From SAR324 cluster bacterium (lineage in GTDB: Bacteria > SAR324 > NAC60-12): a DNA stretch of 15,413 bases. Both the position numbers and the translations under genes were made by a program. The stretch is taken from positions 1 through 15,413 of the forward strand of contig JAPKDT010000014.1 in NCBI GenBank assembly GCA_028822475.1. Reading direction: 5' to 3'. Under the pieces are notes generated by a model. That model searched no databases, was not told the origin of the DNA, and was given only the letters and a program-made list of their open reading frames with translations. Shown here piece after piece: positions 6,392 to 14,545 of this stretch. Each line of letters begins with the position of its first letter. Position 1 is the first letter of the stretch.

Positions 6392-7696
6392 TCAGTTTTT
6401 TGGCTGCAGCAAAGCACCATCAGGTGGGTTGAGTTTTCCGGCTGATTCAACTGAGCGATCCATCAATTCATCGAGGGGATTGTAATCACCTCTTAGATGT
6501 TGTAGATCAGTCCATGCCTGGGAATATTTTGCATGAGGATTGTATGCGTTGGCTTGAGCAAAGTGATATTCCGCCAGCCCAAGTTCACTTCGTAACTGAT
6601 AGACCACACCCAGGTTGTAGTGCGATGTTGCCAAATTCAAACGGTCGATGTTTTGGGTTACGCGCGCATGTGATTTTATAATTTGCGCATAACGTTTGAA
6701 GTCCTGATTTGGAATCAGACCCAAAAGGATGATATTTATTTCATCCTGATCAAACGATTTTTCGTGAACTTCCAATAAAGGCTGTAAAGTTGTGTGTGGC
6801 AAACCTGCTCTTTTGAGGCGTGAAAAAACTTGATTGGTGAAAAAAAAGCGTGTTGATTCCGGATAGGTCCTCGGTTCAAAAAGCACATAATTCCAGCCTT
6901 TCAGAGCAAGGTCGTATCTCATGCCGCTGGCAAAATGATTTGAACGGACAATTCGGGGGTGACCGAAATCCAGCATGCCAAATGTCCATGGTACTGGACT
7001 GGATCCTTTTTCTAAAGCAACGACACGTTCTTGGGGCTCAGGGTTGATACGGTCTAGAAATTTTTGCATTAGCAGTTGAGCAAGACGCGCCATCTCATCT
7101 AAGGCATCCGGAATCAGCAGAATGTTTTCTTCACCTCTGTAACTTTGCTTCAGGCTGGCATTTTCAGGATTTAAGTAGAGAATTTCGTTTCCGGCAGCAC
7201 TGATGATTTTAAATGAGATTTCCAAATCCAGTGTGCGATTAATCAAGCGTTCCGGATAAGATTTTTCGACAAATTCAAATAAACTCTTAATGGTGTTGAG
7301 TCCTGCAGGATTGTCCTGCAGAACCTTGTGTTCGATCAAAGCTATGTGTGTCTGTTGTTCGATTGTTTCTGTATCATGTACTTCATAACGACTTACTTCC
7401 ACGGAAAGTACCGCTGCATTAGGATTTTCTTTTTCTGGAAATACTGCTAGAGATTTCAGCAGCGGTTGCTGGCTAATTACATGAGTTAATATTTTGCTGA
7501 ACAAGATTGACTGATCACCCTTAAATTTATCAACGTAAATATAATTTATGTCAGTCAGTGCTTTATCTGAGGGAGGAGTTTGATGAAAAATTTGATTAAC
7601 TGCACATCCGGAGAAAAGTAGAAAAACGACTAGCAGAGATGCAATTAAGGAGAAACGTAAATAACACGTTTTCGATGAATTATGCAGGAACCTCAT
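6392..7696 (-). CDS. Outer-membrane lipoprotein with a C-terminal TPR (434 aa)
   Basis: The real start is the ATG at 7694-7696, one base after the stop of the pilin frame; longer readings would run through that gene out of frame. Residues 14-31 form a lipoprotein signal peptide ending in Phe-Ser-Gly-Cys31, and Ala at +2 predicts outer-membrane sorting. The central region is not recognised; it includes a segment near DLEISFKIISAAGNEIL. Residues about 354-388 (HYNLGVVYQLRSELGLAEYH, then a helix ending YNP) form one tetratricopeptide repeat, suggesting protein binding. With the FlgT-like secreted protein downstream, it may form an envelope complex. Function is not known. Confidence 0.7.
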   Translation of the reverse strand: MRFLHNSSKTCYLRFSLIASLLVVFLLFSGCAVNQIFHQTPPSDKALTDINYIYVDKFKGDQSILFSKILTHVISQQPLLKSLAVFPEKENPNAAVLSVEVSRYEVHDTETIEQQTHIALIEHKVLQDNPAGLNTIKSLFEFVEKSYPERLINRTLDLEISFKIISAAGNEILYLNPENASLKQSYRGEENILLIPDALDEMARLAQLLMQKFLDRINPEPQERVVALEKGSSPVPWTFGMLDFGHPRIVRSNHFASGMRYDLALKGWNYVLFEPRTYPESTRFFFTNQVFSRLKRAGLPHTTLQPLLEVHEKSFDQDEINIILLGLIPNQDFKRYAQIIKSHARVTQNIDRLNLATSHYNLGVVYQLRSELGLAEYHFAQANAYNPHAKYSQAWTDLQHLRGDYNPLDELMDRSVESAGKLNPPDGALLQPKN

Positions 7697-7697
7697 T

Positions 7698-8126
7698 TTA
7701 TTCAGAGCTGATATCGTTGACCGTGTTTTGCAAATTTTTACTCTGGTCAATTGTCCAAGTGTCCAACACGGCATCGTCATCGAGGTTGCCTTTAGCAGTT
7801 GCGGTGAAGGAAGTGCTGTTACCAGTGAGGGTGATGTCATAGCGTGCGCTCCCTCCGGATTCCAGTTGTACATCCAGTTTGCTGAGTGTATCTGCGTATG
7901 TTTGATTGGTAGCGAAATAAATCTTTTGTGCATTGAAAATTGCGCTGAGACTGACTTTAGCCTCAGTTTGTTTTGAACGCTGCAGATATGCTTCCAAACT
8001 TGGATAAGCAAGTGTGGCCAGAATGCCGATGATCACTACCTAGATCACCACCTGCAGCAAACTAAATCCGCTGCGTAATTTGCATATCCTGGATTTTATG
8101 CAAAAAGTGTGGCCATTATTTATCAC
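7698..8126 (-). pseudogene. Type IV pilin, disrupted in the prepilin helix
   Basis: The frame from the GTG at 8124-8126 (preceded by GGAGG, unusually close at 3 bases) gives a short leader with LRSG, then the prepilin site Gly|Phe-Ser-Leu-Leu-Gln-Val-Val-Ile, then TAG (8040-8042), then VVIIGILATLAYPSLEAYL and a normal pilin globular part ending in DTWTIDQSKNLQNTVNDI. Prepilin peptidase cuts after the Gly, and the fifth mature residue is almost always Glu; here it is Gln. The stop lies at mature position 9. An alternative start ATG at 8084-8086 (MQITQR) would be out of frame. Everything after the stop looks well conserved, so decay is recent or confined to the N-terminus. Readthrough or sequencing error cannot be excluded. 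Confidence 0.7.
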
Positions 8127-8250
8127 CTTCCTCCAAAAGAGAAATATAAGAAGCCTCCTGAATATTTAATGAACTTGGGCCTGTTTTAATTATTGTACAG
8201 GTGATTAATCCCAAATACCTATGTCGTCCTTTGTTTTTTAATGCTAAGAC

Positions 8251-9717
8251 CTAGAGCAGTGCCAGAATGGACAACGATGCAAGCTCCAATATACGATCCG
8301 GAAAAATACCAAGATAGAGTACTGCTACTGCCGTTCCGAGTAAACCTGTCATGGCAAATCCGGAGGTGTTGCCTGAAACCATTGCACCTTCAGGAAGAGC
8401 ACCTTCACGCATATACATGAACATTATAACACGCAAATAGTAATAAACTGAGAGGGCGCTGTTGAGTATCCCAATCACAGTCAGCCAGATCCAGCCTTCT
8501 TGAAGGGCTGCGCTGAAGATTTGGAATTTTCCAATGAATCCTCCGGTTAGCGGTAGGCCGACCAGCGAAAAAATAAATAAACTCATCAGCAGTGCAAGCG
8601 TCGGATTCCGTTTACCGTAACCGGCTAAATCATCAAAAGTTCTGGGTACACGACCTGCATCCCGGATGGTTAAAATTCCAAAAGCACCTGTTCCCATCAA
8701 CGCATACGCACAGGAATAAAAAATTACACCACTGATGGCAGAGGTGCTTCCCACCACGATTGCTACCAGCACATAACCCGCATGAGCAATAGAGGAGTAA
8801 GCCAGCATACGTTTGACTTCGTTCTGTTGCAAAGCCATAACGTTCCCTACGGTCATAGTCAGAACAGCGAGGAGCCACAAGAGGTTTTCCCAGTTTGCGC
8901 TGTCAAGAGGAATTCCGGTCATTAAAACACGAATAAATACAGCAAAACCCGCGGCTTTCGCTGCTCCGGAAAGGAATCCTGTAACCGGAGTTGGCGCACC
9001 GGTATAAACATCCGGCGTCCACATATGAAACGGAACGATCGCGATTTTGAAACTCATTGCCACAACTACAAGCGCCATACCAACAATGACAAGCGGATTC
9101 CCGGAACCGTTCTGTTGGATTTCAGTAATGATAGTCGGTAGTAAAGTACTTCCGGTTGCCCCGTAAAGTAAAGAAATTCCGTAAAGTAAAAAACCTGTGG
9201 AAAAGGCTCCCAGCAGTAAATATTTAAGTGCAGCCTCATTGGCCTCAGCTACCTTGCGTTTCATGCCGACCAGGATGTAGCTGGAAATGGACATTACTTC
9301 GAGCCCAATGAAAATTACCAGCAAATCAAGTCCTGAAGTCATAAACATCATTCCGGAAACAGCTGTCAGGAGCAGTACGTAATACTCTCCAAAGTTCATT
9401 TCATTTTCCGCGATATAATGCCTTGAAACAAAGACTGTCAGGATGGCGACACTCATGTAGATAAATTCAAAGAGTATCGAAAAATCATCCGCGACAACTG
9501 TTCCGTAAAATCCCGTGATGTCCTTCCCATGTAACTGTGTTTCTGCGAACATTGCCAAAACTAAACCGATGATCGTGGTTACTGCCAGGGTCAAGGATCT
9601 GTTATTTTTAGCGGCAAAAAGATCAACCAGCAAAACAGTGAAGGCAGTCAGCAACACTATTATTTCAGGAATAATCGGAGTTAAATCAGTTAAGCTAATG
9701 AATTCCATTTTACTCAC
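8251..9717 (-). CDS. nuoN: NADH-quinone oxidoreductase subunit N
   Basis: NuoN is a proton-pumping antiporter-like subunit in the membrane arm of respiratory complex I. The 488-aa product has the length and the chain of about 14 hydrophobic helices expected. Recognisable segments include LLVIFIGLEVMSISSYILVG, KYLLLGAFSTGFLLYG, the Lys-containing SFKIAIVPFHMWTPDVY with GAPTPVTGFLS, EVKRMLAYSSIAHAGY and LVGLPLTGGFIGKF. These hold the conserved Glu and Lys residues of the transport path. I keep the GTG start at 9715-9717, which sits 11 bases after GGAGAGG; an ATG three codons later is possible. No other nuo gene is present: mmsA lies upstream and the pilin downstream. In most genomes nuoN ends a nuoA-N operon, so this copy is detached. 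Confidence 0.93.
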   Translation of the reverse strand: MSKMEFISLTDLTPIIPEIIVLLTAFTVLLVDLFAAKNNRSLTLAVTTIIGLVLAMFAETQLHGKDITGFYGTVVADDFSILFEFIYMSVAILTVFVSRHYIAENEMNFGEYYVLLLTAVSGMMFMTSGLDLLVIFIGLEVMSISSYILVGMKRKVAEANEAALKYLLLGAFSTGFLLYGISLLYGATGSTLLPTIITEIQQNGSGNPLVIVGMALVVVAMSFKIAIVPFHMWTPDVYTGAPTPVTGFLSGAAKAAGFAVFIRVLMTGIPLDSANWENLLWLLAVLTMTVGNVMALQQNEVKRMLAYSSIAHAGYVLVAIVVGSTSAISGVIFYSCAYALMGTGAFGILTIRDAGRVPRTFDDLAGYGKRNPTLALLMSLFIFSLVGLPLTGGFIGKFQIFSAALQEGWIWLTVIGILNSALSVYYYLRVIMFMYMREGALPEGAMVSGNTSGFAMTGLLGTAVAVLYLGIFPDRILELASLSILALL

Positions 9718-9778
9718 TCAGGAATTATCCTCTCCGTTATTGGAAGCAGGAAGTTGTCATCGGTTGTCTTAATGTACA

Positions 9779-9796
9779 GCAGGTTTAACAACCTGC
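9779..9796. terminator. Stem-loop between mmsA and nuoN
   Basis: A 7-bp stem (GCAGGTT with AACCTGC) and a 4-base loop sit 8 bases after the mmsA stop. On the minus strand no T-run follows, so this may be an mRNA-processing or attenuating hairpin and not a strong terminator. A T-run (9800-9805) follows on the plus strand, where no gene is read. Confidence 0.4.
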
Positions 9797-9803
9797 CGCT
9801 TTT

Positions 9804-11303
9804 TTAAGACATAGTAGGAAAATTAAACTGGGCACCGGCTTTTATCCCAGTCGGCCAACGTGAAGTAACCGCCTTGAGACGTGTGTAAAAGTGAATTGTG
9901 TCAGGGCCGTAAATGTGGTGGCTTCCGAAAAGTGATTTTTTCCAGCCTCCAAAACTGTGGTAACCGACAGGTACAGGAATCGGCACGTTTATGCCCACCA
10001 TCCCCACCTGAATGCGGTTAACAAAATCCCTTGCAGCATCACCGTCTCTGGTGAAAATTGCCACGCCGTTTGCATATTGATTATTGTGTATCAGCTTAAT
10101 CGCTGCTTCATAATCAGCAACACGAACAGTGGAAAGAACCGGTCCAAAAATTTCTTCTTTATAAATGTCCATTTCAGGAGTTACCTGATCAAAAAGTGAA
10201 GCCCCGATGAAAAATCCTTTTTCGTGTCTAGGAACTTTCAAACCTCGTCCGTCCACCATGAGTTTTGCGCCTTGATCAACACCGCTCTGGAGCAGAGAAG
10301 TAATCCTCTCTAAACTTTGTTTTGTGATAACCGGACCCATTGCAGCATTAGGATCGCTCGGAGGGCCGACCGGTAATTTTTCAACCAGAGGGACCATTCG
10401 GTCCATCAATTCATCCGCGACTTTTTCTCCAACAGGAACAGGGACAGAGATTGCCATGCAGCGCTCACCTGCGGAACCGTATCCTGCACCCATCAGTGCG
10501 TCAACGACCTGATCCATGTCTGCGTCAGGCATGATAATCATGTGGTTTTTGGCACCGCCTAAAGCTTGCACACGTTTACCATTGGCTGCTCCGCGGGTAT
10601 AGATATATTCCGCGACAGGAGTTGATCCGACAAAACTGACTGCTTTAATTTCCGGATTGTCAAGAATGGCATCGACCACAACTTTGTCTCCCTGAACCAC
10701 ACTGAAGACACCATCAGGTAAGCCGGCCTCTTTGAGCAGATCAGCCAAAATTAGTGTTACACTGGGGTCACGTTCAGACGGTTTCAAAATGAAAGCATTT
10801 CCGCAAGCAAGTGCGTTAGGAAACATCCACATAGGGACCATTGCAGGAAAGTTAAAAGGTGTGATTCCTGCCACAACGCCTAAAGACTGTGGAATTGAAT
10901 AAACATCAATTGAAGTTGCAACTTGTTCACTGAAAGTTCCTTTGAGCAAATGTGGAATTCCGCAGGAAAACTCAACGGCCTCCATTCCACGGGCCACTTC
11001 GCCTAATGCGTCATCGTGTGTTTTTCCATGTTCGCTGCTGATGGAACTGGCGATTTTGTCAGCATTATCTTCAAGTAAACGTTTGAAACGGTACATGACC
11101 TGCGCGCGTTTCGCGGGAGGTGTTGCCCCCCAGGCAACTGCTGCCTCACTTGCGACTTGAACTACATCATCCAATTCCTTCGAGCTTGATAAACGTACCT
11201 GAGCGGAAACCTCTCCGGTTGAAGGATTAAAAACATCTTGAAGAGTTCCTCCAGTTTGGCTCACCCTTGAGCCTCCAACATGGTTGCCGATAATGTTAGT
11301 CAT
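9804..11303 (-). CDS. mmsA: CoA-acylating methylmalonate-semialdehyde dehydrogenase
   Basis: This 499-aa aldehyde dehydrogenase oxidises methylmalonate semialdehyde (or malonate semialdehyde) with NAD and CoA to propionyl-CoA (or acetyl-CoA), in valine, pyrimidine or inositol breakdown. It has the family features in order: GITPFNFPAMVPMWMFP with Asn151, KPSERDPS, SFVGSTPVAEYIY, the MmsA-typical ALGGAKNH (residues 247-254), nucleophile Cys282 in GSAGERCMAIS, and EEIFGP near residue 384. The AGERC loop and the ALGGAKNH variant separate MmsA/IolA from ordinary aldehyde dehydrogenases. The start ATG has a clear AGGAG 6 bases upstream and a good promoter. It is read divergently from the GcvT-SHMT fusion. 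No other valine or inositol gene is in the window, so its physiological pathway is open. Confidence 0.93.
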   Translation of the reverse strand: MTNIIGNHVGGSRVSQTGGTLQDVFNPSTGEVSAQVRLSSSKELDDVVQVASEAAVAWGATPPAKRAQVMYRFKRLLEDNADKIASSISSEHGKTHDDALGEVARGMEAVEFSCGIPHLLKGTFSEQVATSIDVYSIPQSLGVVAGITPFNFPAMVPMWMFPNALACGNAFILKPSERDPSVTLILADLLKEAGLPDGVFSVVQGDKVVVDAILDNPEIKAVSFVGSTPVAEYIYTRGAANGKRVQALGGAKNHMIIMPDADMDQVVDALMGAGYGSAGERCMAISVPVPVGEKVADELMDRMVPLVEKLPVGPPSDPNAAMGPVITKQSLERITSLLQSGVDQGAKLMVDGRGLKVPRHEKGFFIGASLFDQVTPEMDIYKEEIFGPVLSTVRVADYEAAIKLIHNNQYANGVAIFTRDGDAARDFVNRIQVGMVGINVPIPVPVGYHSFGGWKKSLFGSHHIYGPDTIHFYTRLKAVTSRWPTGIKAGAQFNFPTMS

Positions 11304-11353
11304 TAGATTCTCCTGAAAATTTTCTTGAAAAAATGGAATTTAAAAATAATCTG

Positions 11354-11382
11354 ATTCTATGAAAAATAGGTAGGGGAATCAA
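11354..11382 (-). promoter_or_regulatory. Candidate sigma-70 promoter of mmsA
   Basis: On the minus strand TTGATT (11377-11382) and TAGAAT (11354-11359) are separated by exactly 17 bases. The -10 matches the consensus at five of six positions. Transcription would start near 11347, giving a leader of about 44 bases to the mmsA ATG. Confidence 0.5.
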
Positions 11383-11548
11383 GTTTTTTTGCTCTAATTC
11401 TCAATTGCTGATACGATCCTCTTAATTAATACTGTACTCAAACACTGTTCAATTTTTAACTCTATCACTCTTGGCCCCAGAGTAAAAGAGTTTCTGCTTT
11501 TATTCTCAGCTAAGCGTATTCTCTAGAGGATAATCAGGCAAATAACTT

Positions 11549-11577
11549 TTGACTCCTATTTTGTTGTGTGATAAAGT
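11549..11577 (+). promoter_or_regulatory. Candidate sigma-70 promoter of the GcvT-SHMT fusion gene
   Basis: TTGACT (11549-11554) and TAAAGT (11572-11577) have a 17-base spacer, and TGA before the -10 forms an extended -10 element. The -35 matches the consensus at five of six positions. The implied leader to the ATG at 11680 is about 95 bases. I found no glycine-riboswitch-like structure in it, but a fold search was not possible. Confidence 0.5.
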
Positions 11578-11679
11578 TCTTTTTACTTATGGTTATCCAA
11601 GTCATTCCGCTTGTATGAAGACAAAATTCTGCACACTGGAATTACTGACTGCAAGCACCTCAATTCATCCCAAATATTA

Positions 11680-14346
11680 ATGACTGAAAATAATAATTCC
11701 CCAGAGGAACTTTTCCGGACGTCTCTCCATTCCTGGCACAAAGTAAACGCAGGCAAGCTCATCGATTTCGGTGGTTGGGACATGCCTCTGCAGTACGGCA
11801 CAGGTATTCTCAAGGAGCATCTTTCCACGAGACGTTACGGAGGTTTGTTTGATGTAAGTCACATGGGACGCTTCAGGATAAGTGGTAAAGATACCGTGCG
11901 TTTTTTGCAGCACGTTCTCACCAATAATGTGGAATCACTTGATTCATGGCAGGCTCAGTACACTTTGATTCCCAACGAAAACGGCGGTTTGCTTGATGAT
12001 GCTTATCTCTATCATCCAGGAGATGAATATTTTCTGGTGGTCAATGCCTCCAACCGTGAAAAGGACTGGAAACATTTTCAGGAACACGCGGAATCTTTTG
12101 ATGTAAGCTTATATGATGAAACGCTAGAAGTTGCGATGATTGCCTTTCAGGGGCCTCTTTCCGCTCGTATTCTGTCTGAGATAAAGCGGGACGGCACGAT
12201 GCCCGAAACTTTCCGTAACAGCCTCTCCAAAATAACTATTCTAGGCACAGAAGTTTTACTGGCACGCACTGGTTATACAGGTGAACCGATTGGTTTTGAA
12301 TTGTTTGCACCTGCGGAAAAGATGGAAGCAATCTGGTCTCGTATTGAGGAAGCAGGTAAGGACAGGGGGGTAGTCGCGGCAGGTTTGGGAGCACGTGATA
12401 CTTTACGACTGGAAGCCGGTATGCCGCTTTATGGTCATGAATTTGGCGTAGATCCGGAAGGTAAAGAGATTCCGGCGTTTGCTTTTCCGCTCACTTCAGT
12501 TGCAGTGAGTTTTTCCAGACGAAAAGGTGATTTTGTGGGACGCGAAGCTTTGCGGGCGCAGTTCGAGGAGGTTCGCAAAATCCGGATGGGGCAGTATAAA
12601 CCTTCCACCGTGATGCCGCGCCGTTTTTTACCTCTTGCTCTGCAAGACAAGGGCATTACGCGTCAGGGTGATTCGGTGTTTTTAGCTGGTAAAAAAGTGG
12701 GTTTTATCACAAGCGGGACGATGGTGCCTTACTGGAAATTTGAGGGCGAAGGCGCGACTATGCGGATCGCAGATGAACAGGATCGAAGAGCAATCGCTTT
12801 GGCTTATATTGATGCGGAAGTACCTGCAGAACAGGAACTGGAGGTCGAAGTCAGAGGGCGGCGTCTTCGTTCACATTTGGTCCGCTGGCATGGACGTTCG
12901 GAGGCACCGCCGTACTTTCGAGCAATTCCAGGTGATTGGGAAACAAAAAGTGACGTACATGCACCGGCCACTTCTCATGAACAGGTTAGCCTGTTACTAA
13001 AGAAAAGTCTGGAGAATCACGAGTGGCGACAACGGCGCTGCATTAACCTGATTCCTTCAGAAATGACTCAGTCTACGCTCGTGCGTCTGCTTCAGGTAAC
13101 CGATCCTTGCGGTCGTTACGCAGAGCATAAGGAACTTCTGGCGGCCTTCGAACAGGAAATATTTTACTATCAAGGAACCGAATTCATCGCTTGGGCTGAG
13201 GATCGACTAGTTGAGGAAATGCAGAAATTTCTGGGCTACCCTTTGGTAGAGACGCGGGTCATTAGCGGTCAGATGGCGAATATGACTATTTTCAGCGCTC
13301 TTGTTGATTTTATTAACAGGACAGATCGACGCAGCGAACCGCGCCGGATTCCTCTGGTGATGAACAATCACATCGGCAAAGGTGGTCATCTTAGTTCTCA
13401 ACCAATGGGTGCGTTACGGGATTATATCTCCAAAGATCCAGTTACAGAAAAATACTCGGTAATCAATTTCCCAGTGTTGGAGGACAATCCGTATAGTATT
13501 GATCTGAATGAAACCGCAAACCTGCTTGACCGCTTTAATCCGGAACTGATAATCCTTGGCAAGAGTATGATTCTGCATCCAGAACCGGTTGCGGAAATCC
13601 GCAAAATGCTTGAAACAAAAACATCAAGGCCAGTCATTATGTACGATATGGCGCACATTCTTGGTTTGATTGGACCACATTTTCAGGATCCCTATGCTGA
13701 GGGTGCAGACATCATTACCGGTTCAACACACAAGACTTTTTATGGATCACAGCGTGGAGTAATTGGAGCCAGGTACGAAGAAGATGTTCCAGAGTATGAG
13801 TTATGGAAAGCGATTGAACGACGTGTATTTCCTGGAGCAGTCAGTAATCACCACCTTGGCACCTTGCTGGGCTTGTTGATGGCTGCAATTGAAATGAATG
13901 CTTTTAAGGACAGCTATCAGCCGCAAGTGATTGCAAATGCCAAAGCCTTTGCCAAGGCGCTTGAGGCTGAGGGCTTGGAAGTCCAGGGTGATCCGGAAGT
14001 TGGCTACACAGAAACCCACCAAGTCGTTGTGGTTGTAGGTTATGCTCAGGGATGTGCTGTAGCGCAGGAACTGGAAGAGAGTAATATCATCGTAAACTAT
14101 CAGGCAATTCCTTCTGACGAGAGTTTCACTTCAAGTTCAGGTCTGCGGATGGGCGTTGCCGAAATGACACGTTTCGGTATGAAGGAGGAAGATTTCCGGG
14201 AATTTGCCGGAATGTTCACAGAGGCTGTCCGCGGTAGAAATGTAGCTGACGAAGTGGCCCGCTTCCGCGAACGTTTCCAAACTATGAATTACTGCTTCGA
14301 CGTTGACTTCTCAGAATATAAAAATCATCTGACAGGCCTTTTTTAG
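11680..14346 (+). CDS. Fusion of GcvT-type aminomethyltransferase and divergent serine hydroxymethyltransferase (888 aa)
   Basis: The N-terminal part (about residues 8-425) is a GcvT/T-protein: GKLIDFGGWDMPLQY, LFDVSHMG, GGLLDDAYLY (acidic residues at 106-107) and GLGARDTLRLEAGMPLYGHE. The C-terminal part (about 432-888) is a PLP-dependent serine hydroxymethyltransferase: INLIPSEM, YAE, ISGQMANMTIF, GGHLS, YDMAHILGL, the Schiff-base segment TGSTHKTFYG with Lys685, and SSGLRMGVAEMTRFG with its substrate-carboxylate Arg. It is a distant member: YYQGTE replaces the usual YYGGCE. GcvT makes methylene-tetrahydrofolate from aminomethyl groups and SHMT uses it to turn glycine into serine, so the fusion would channel C1 units. 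I chose the ATG at 11680; a TTG at 11611 would add 23 residues unlike GcvT, and neither has a clear ribosome binding site. No gcvH or gcvP is adjacent. Confidence 0.9.
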   Translation: MTENNNSPEELFRTSLHSWHKVNAGKLIDFGGWDMPLQYGTGILKEHLSTRRYGGLFDVSHMGRFRISGKDTVRFLQHVLTNNVESLDSWQAQYTLIPNENGGLLDDAYLYHPGDEYFLVVNASNREKDWKHFQEHAESFDVSLYDETLEVAMIAFQGPLSARILSEIKRDGTMPETFRNSLSKITILGTEVLLARTGYTGEPIGFELFAPAEKMEAIWSRIEEAGKDRGVVAAGLGARDTLRLEAGMPLYGHEFGVDPEGKEIPAFAFPLTSVAVSFSRRKGDFVGREALRAQFEEVRKIRMGQYKPSTVMPRRFLPLALQDKGITRQGDSVFLAGKKVGFITSGTMVPYWKFEGEGATMRIADEQDRRAIALAYIDAEVPAEQELEVEVRGRRLRSHLVRWHGRSEAPPYFRAIPGDWETKSDVHAPATSHEQVSLLLKKSLENHEWRQRRCINLIPSEMTQSTLVRLLQVTDPCGRYAEHKELLAAFEQEIFYYQGTEFIAWAEDRLVEEMQKFLGYPLVETRVISGQMANMTIFSALVDFINRTDRRSEPRRIPLVMNNHIGKGGHLSSQPMGALRDYISKDPVTEKYSVINFPVLEDNPYSIDLNETANLLDRFNPELIILGKSMILHPEPVAEIRKMLETKTSRPVIMYDMAHILGLIGPHFQDPYAEGADIITGSTHKTFYGSQRGVIGARYEEDVPEYELWKAIERRVFPGAVSNHHLGTLLGLLMAAIEMNAFKDSYQPQVIANAKAFAKALEAEGLEVQGDPEVGYTETHQVVVVVGYAQGCAVAQELEESNIIVNYQAIPSDESFTSSSGLRMGVAEMTRFGMKEEDFREFAGMFTEAVRGRNVADEVARFRERFQTMNYCFDVDFSEYKNHLTGLF

Positions 14347-14376
14347 TAGTACCTATACATATCCGCTGCGAAAGTA

Positions 14377-14400
14377 TTTTCGGAAAGAGCCTCCCGAAAA
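14377..14400. other. Inverted repeat after the fusion gene
   Basis: TTTTCGG (14377-14383) and CCGAAAA (14394-14400) can form a 7-bp stem with a 10-base loop, 30 bases after the fusion stop. No T-run follows on the plus strand, so termination here would be weak. The selenoprotein gene 132 bases further on may be partly co-transcribed. Confidence 0.35.
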
Positions 14401-14458
14401 ACTCCAAAAACACCTACCCAAACTATTCTAAAACAAAAACAGAAAGTTCTGGAGAAGT

Positions 14459-14545
14459 ATGATTGCCGTCAATTTTAAAATTGAACAGGTTAAATTATTG
14501 AGAATTAAAACTGTAGAGTTCAGGAGAAAACATGGCATGGATTAA
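14459..14545 (+). CDS. Possible 28-aa leader peptide overlapping the selenoprotein start
   Basis: A short frame (MIAVNFKIEQVKLLRIK, continuing to a TAA at 14543-14545) has its own GGAG 4 bases before the ATG and ends 14 bases inside the next gene in another frame. Its product is basic and unlike anything I know. It may act only as an upstream translated leader, or be chance. It also spans the palindrome at 14469-14484. Confidence 0.3.
   Translation: MIAVNFKIEQVKLLRIKTVEFRRKHGMD
14469..14484. promoter_or_regulatory. Perfect 16-bp palindrome upstream of the selenoprotein gene
   Basis: TCAATTTT followed by AAAATTGA is perfectly symmetrical with no gap. It lies 47 bases before the selenoprotein ATG, and its right arm overlaps a TTGAAC that could serve as a -35. 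It has the form of a dimeric regulator site, but the AT-rich core lowers its significance. Confidence 0.4.

Noticed and set aside
7639..7976. Plus-strand frames opposite the pilin and lipoprotein genes
   Set aside because: They are antisense shadows of genes with clear family features on the minus strand and have cysteine-rich random-like composition.
11304..11679. Glycine riboswitch upstream of the GcvT-SHMT fusion
   Set aside because: I looked for the conserved paired-aptamer pattern and saw none; the implied leader after the candidate promoter is only about 95 bases.
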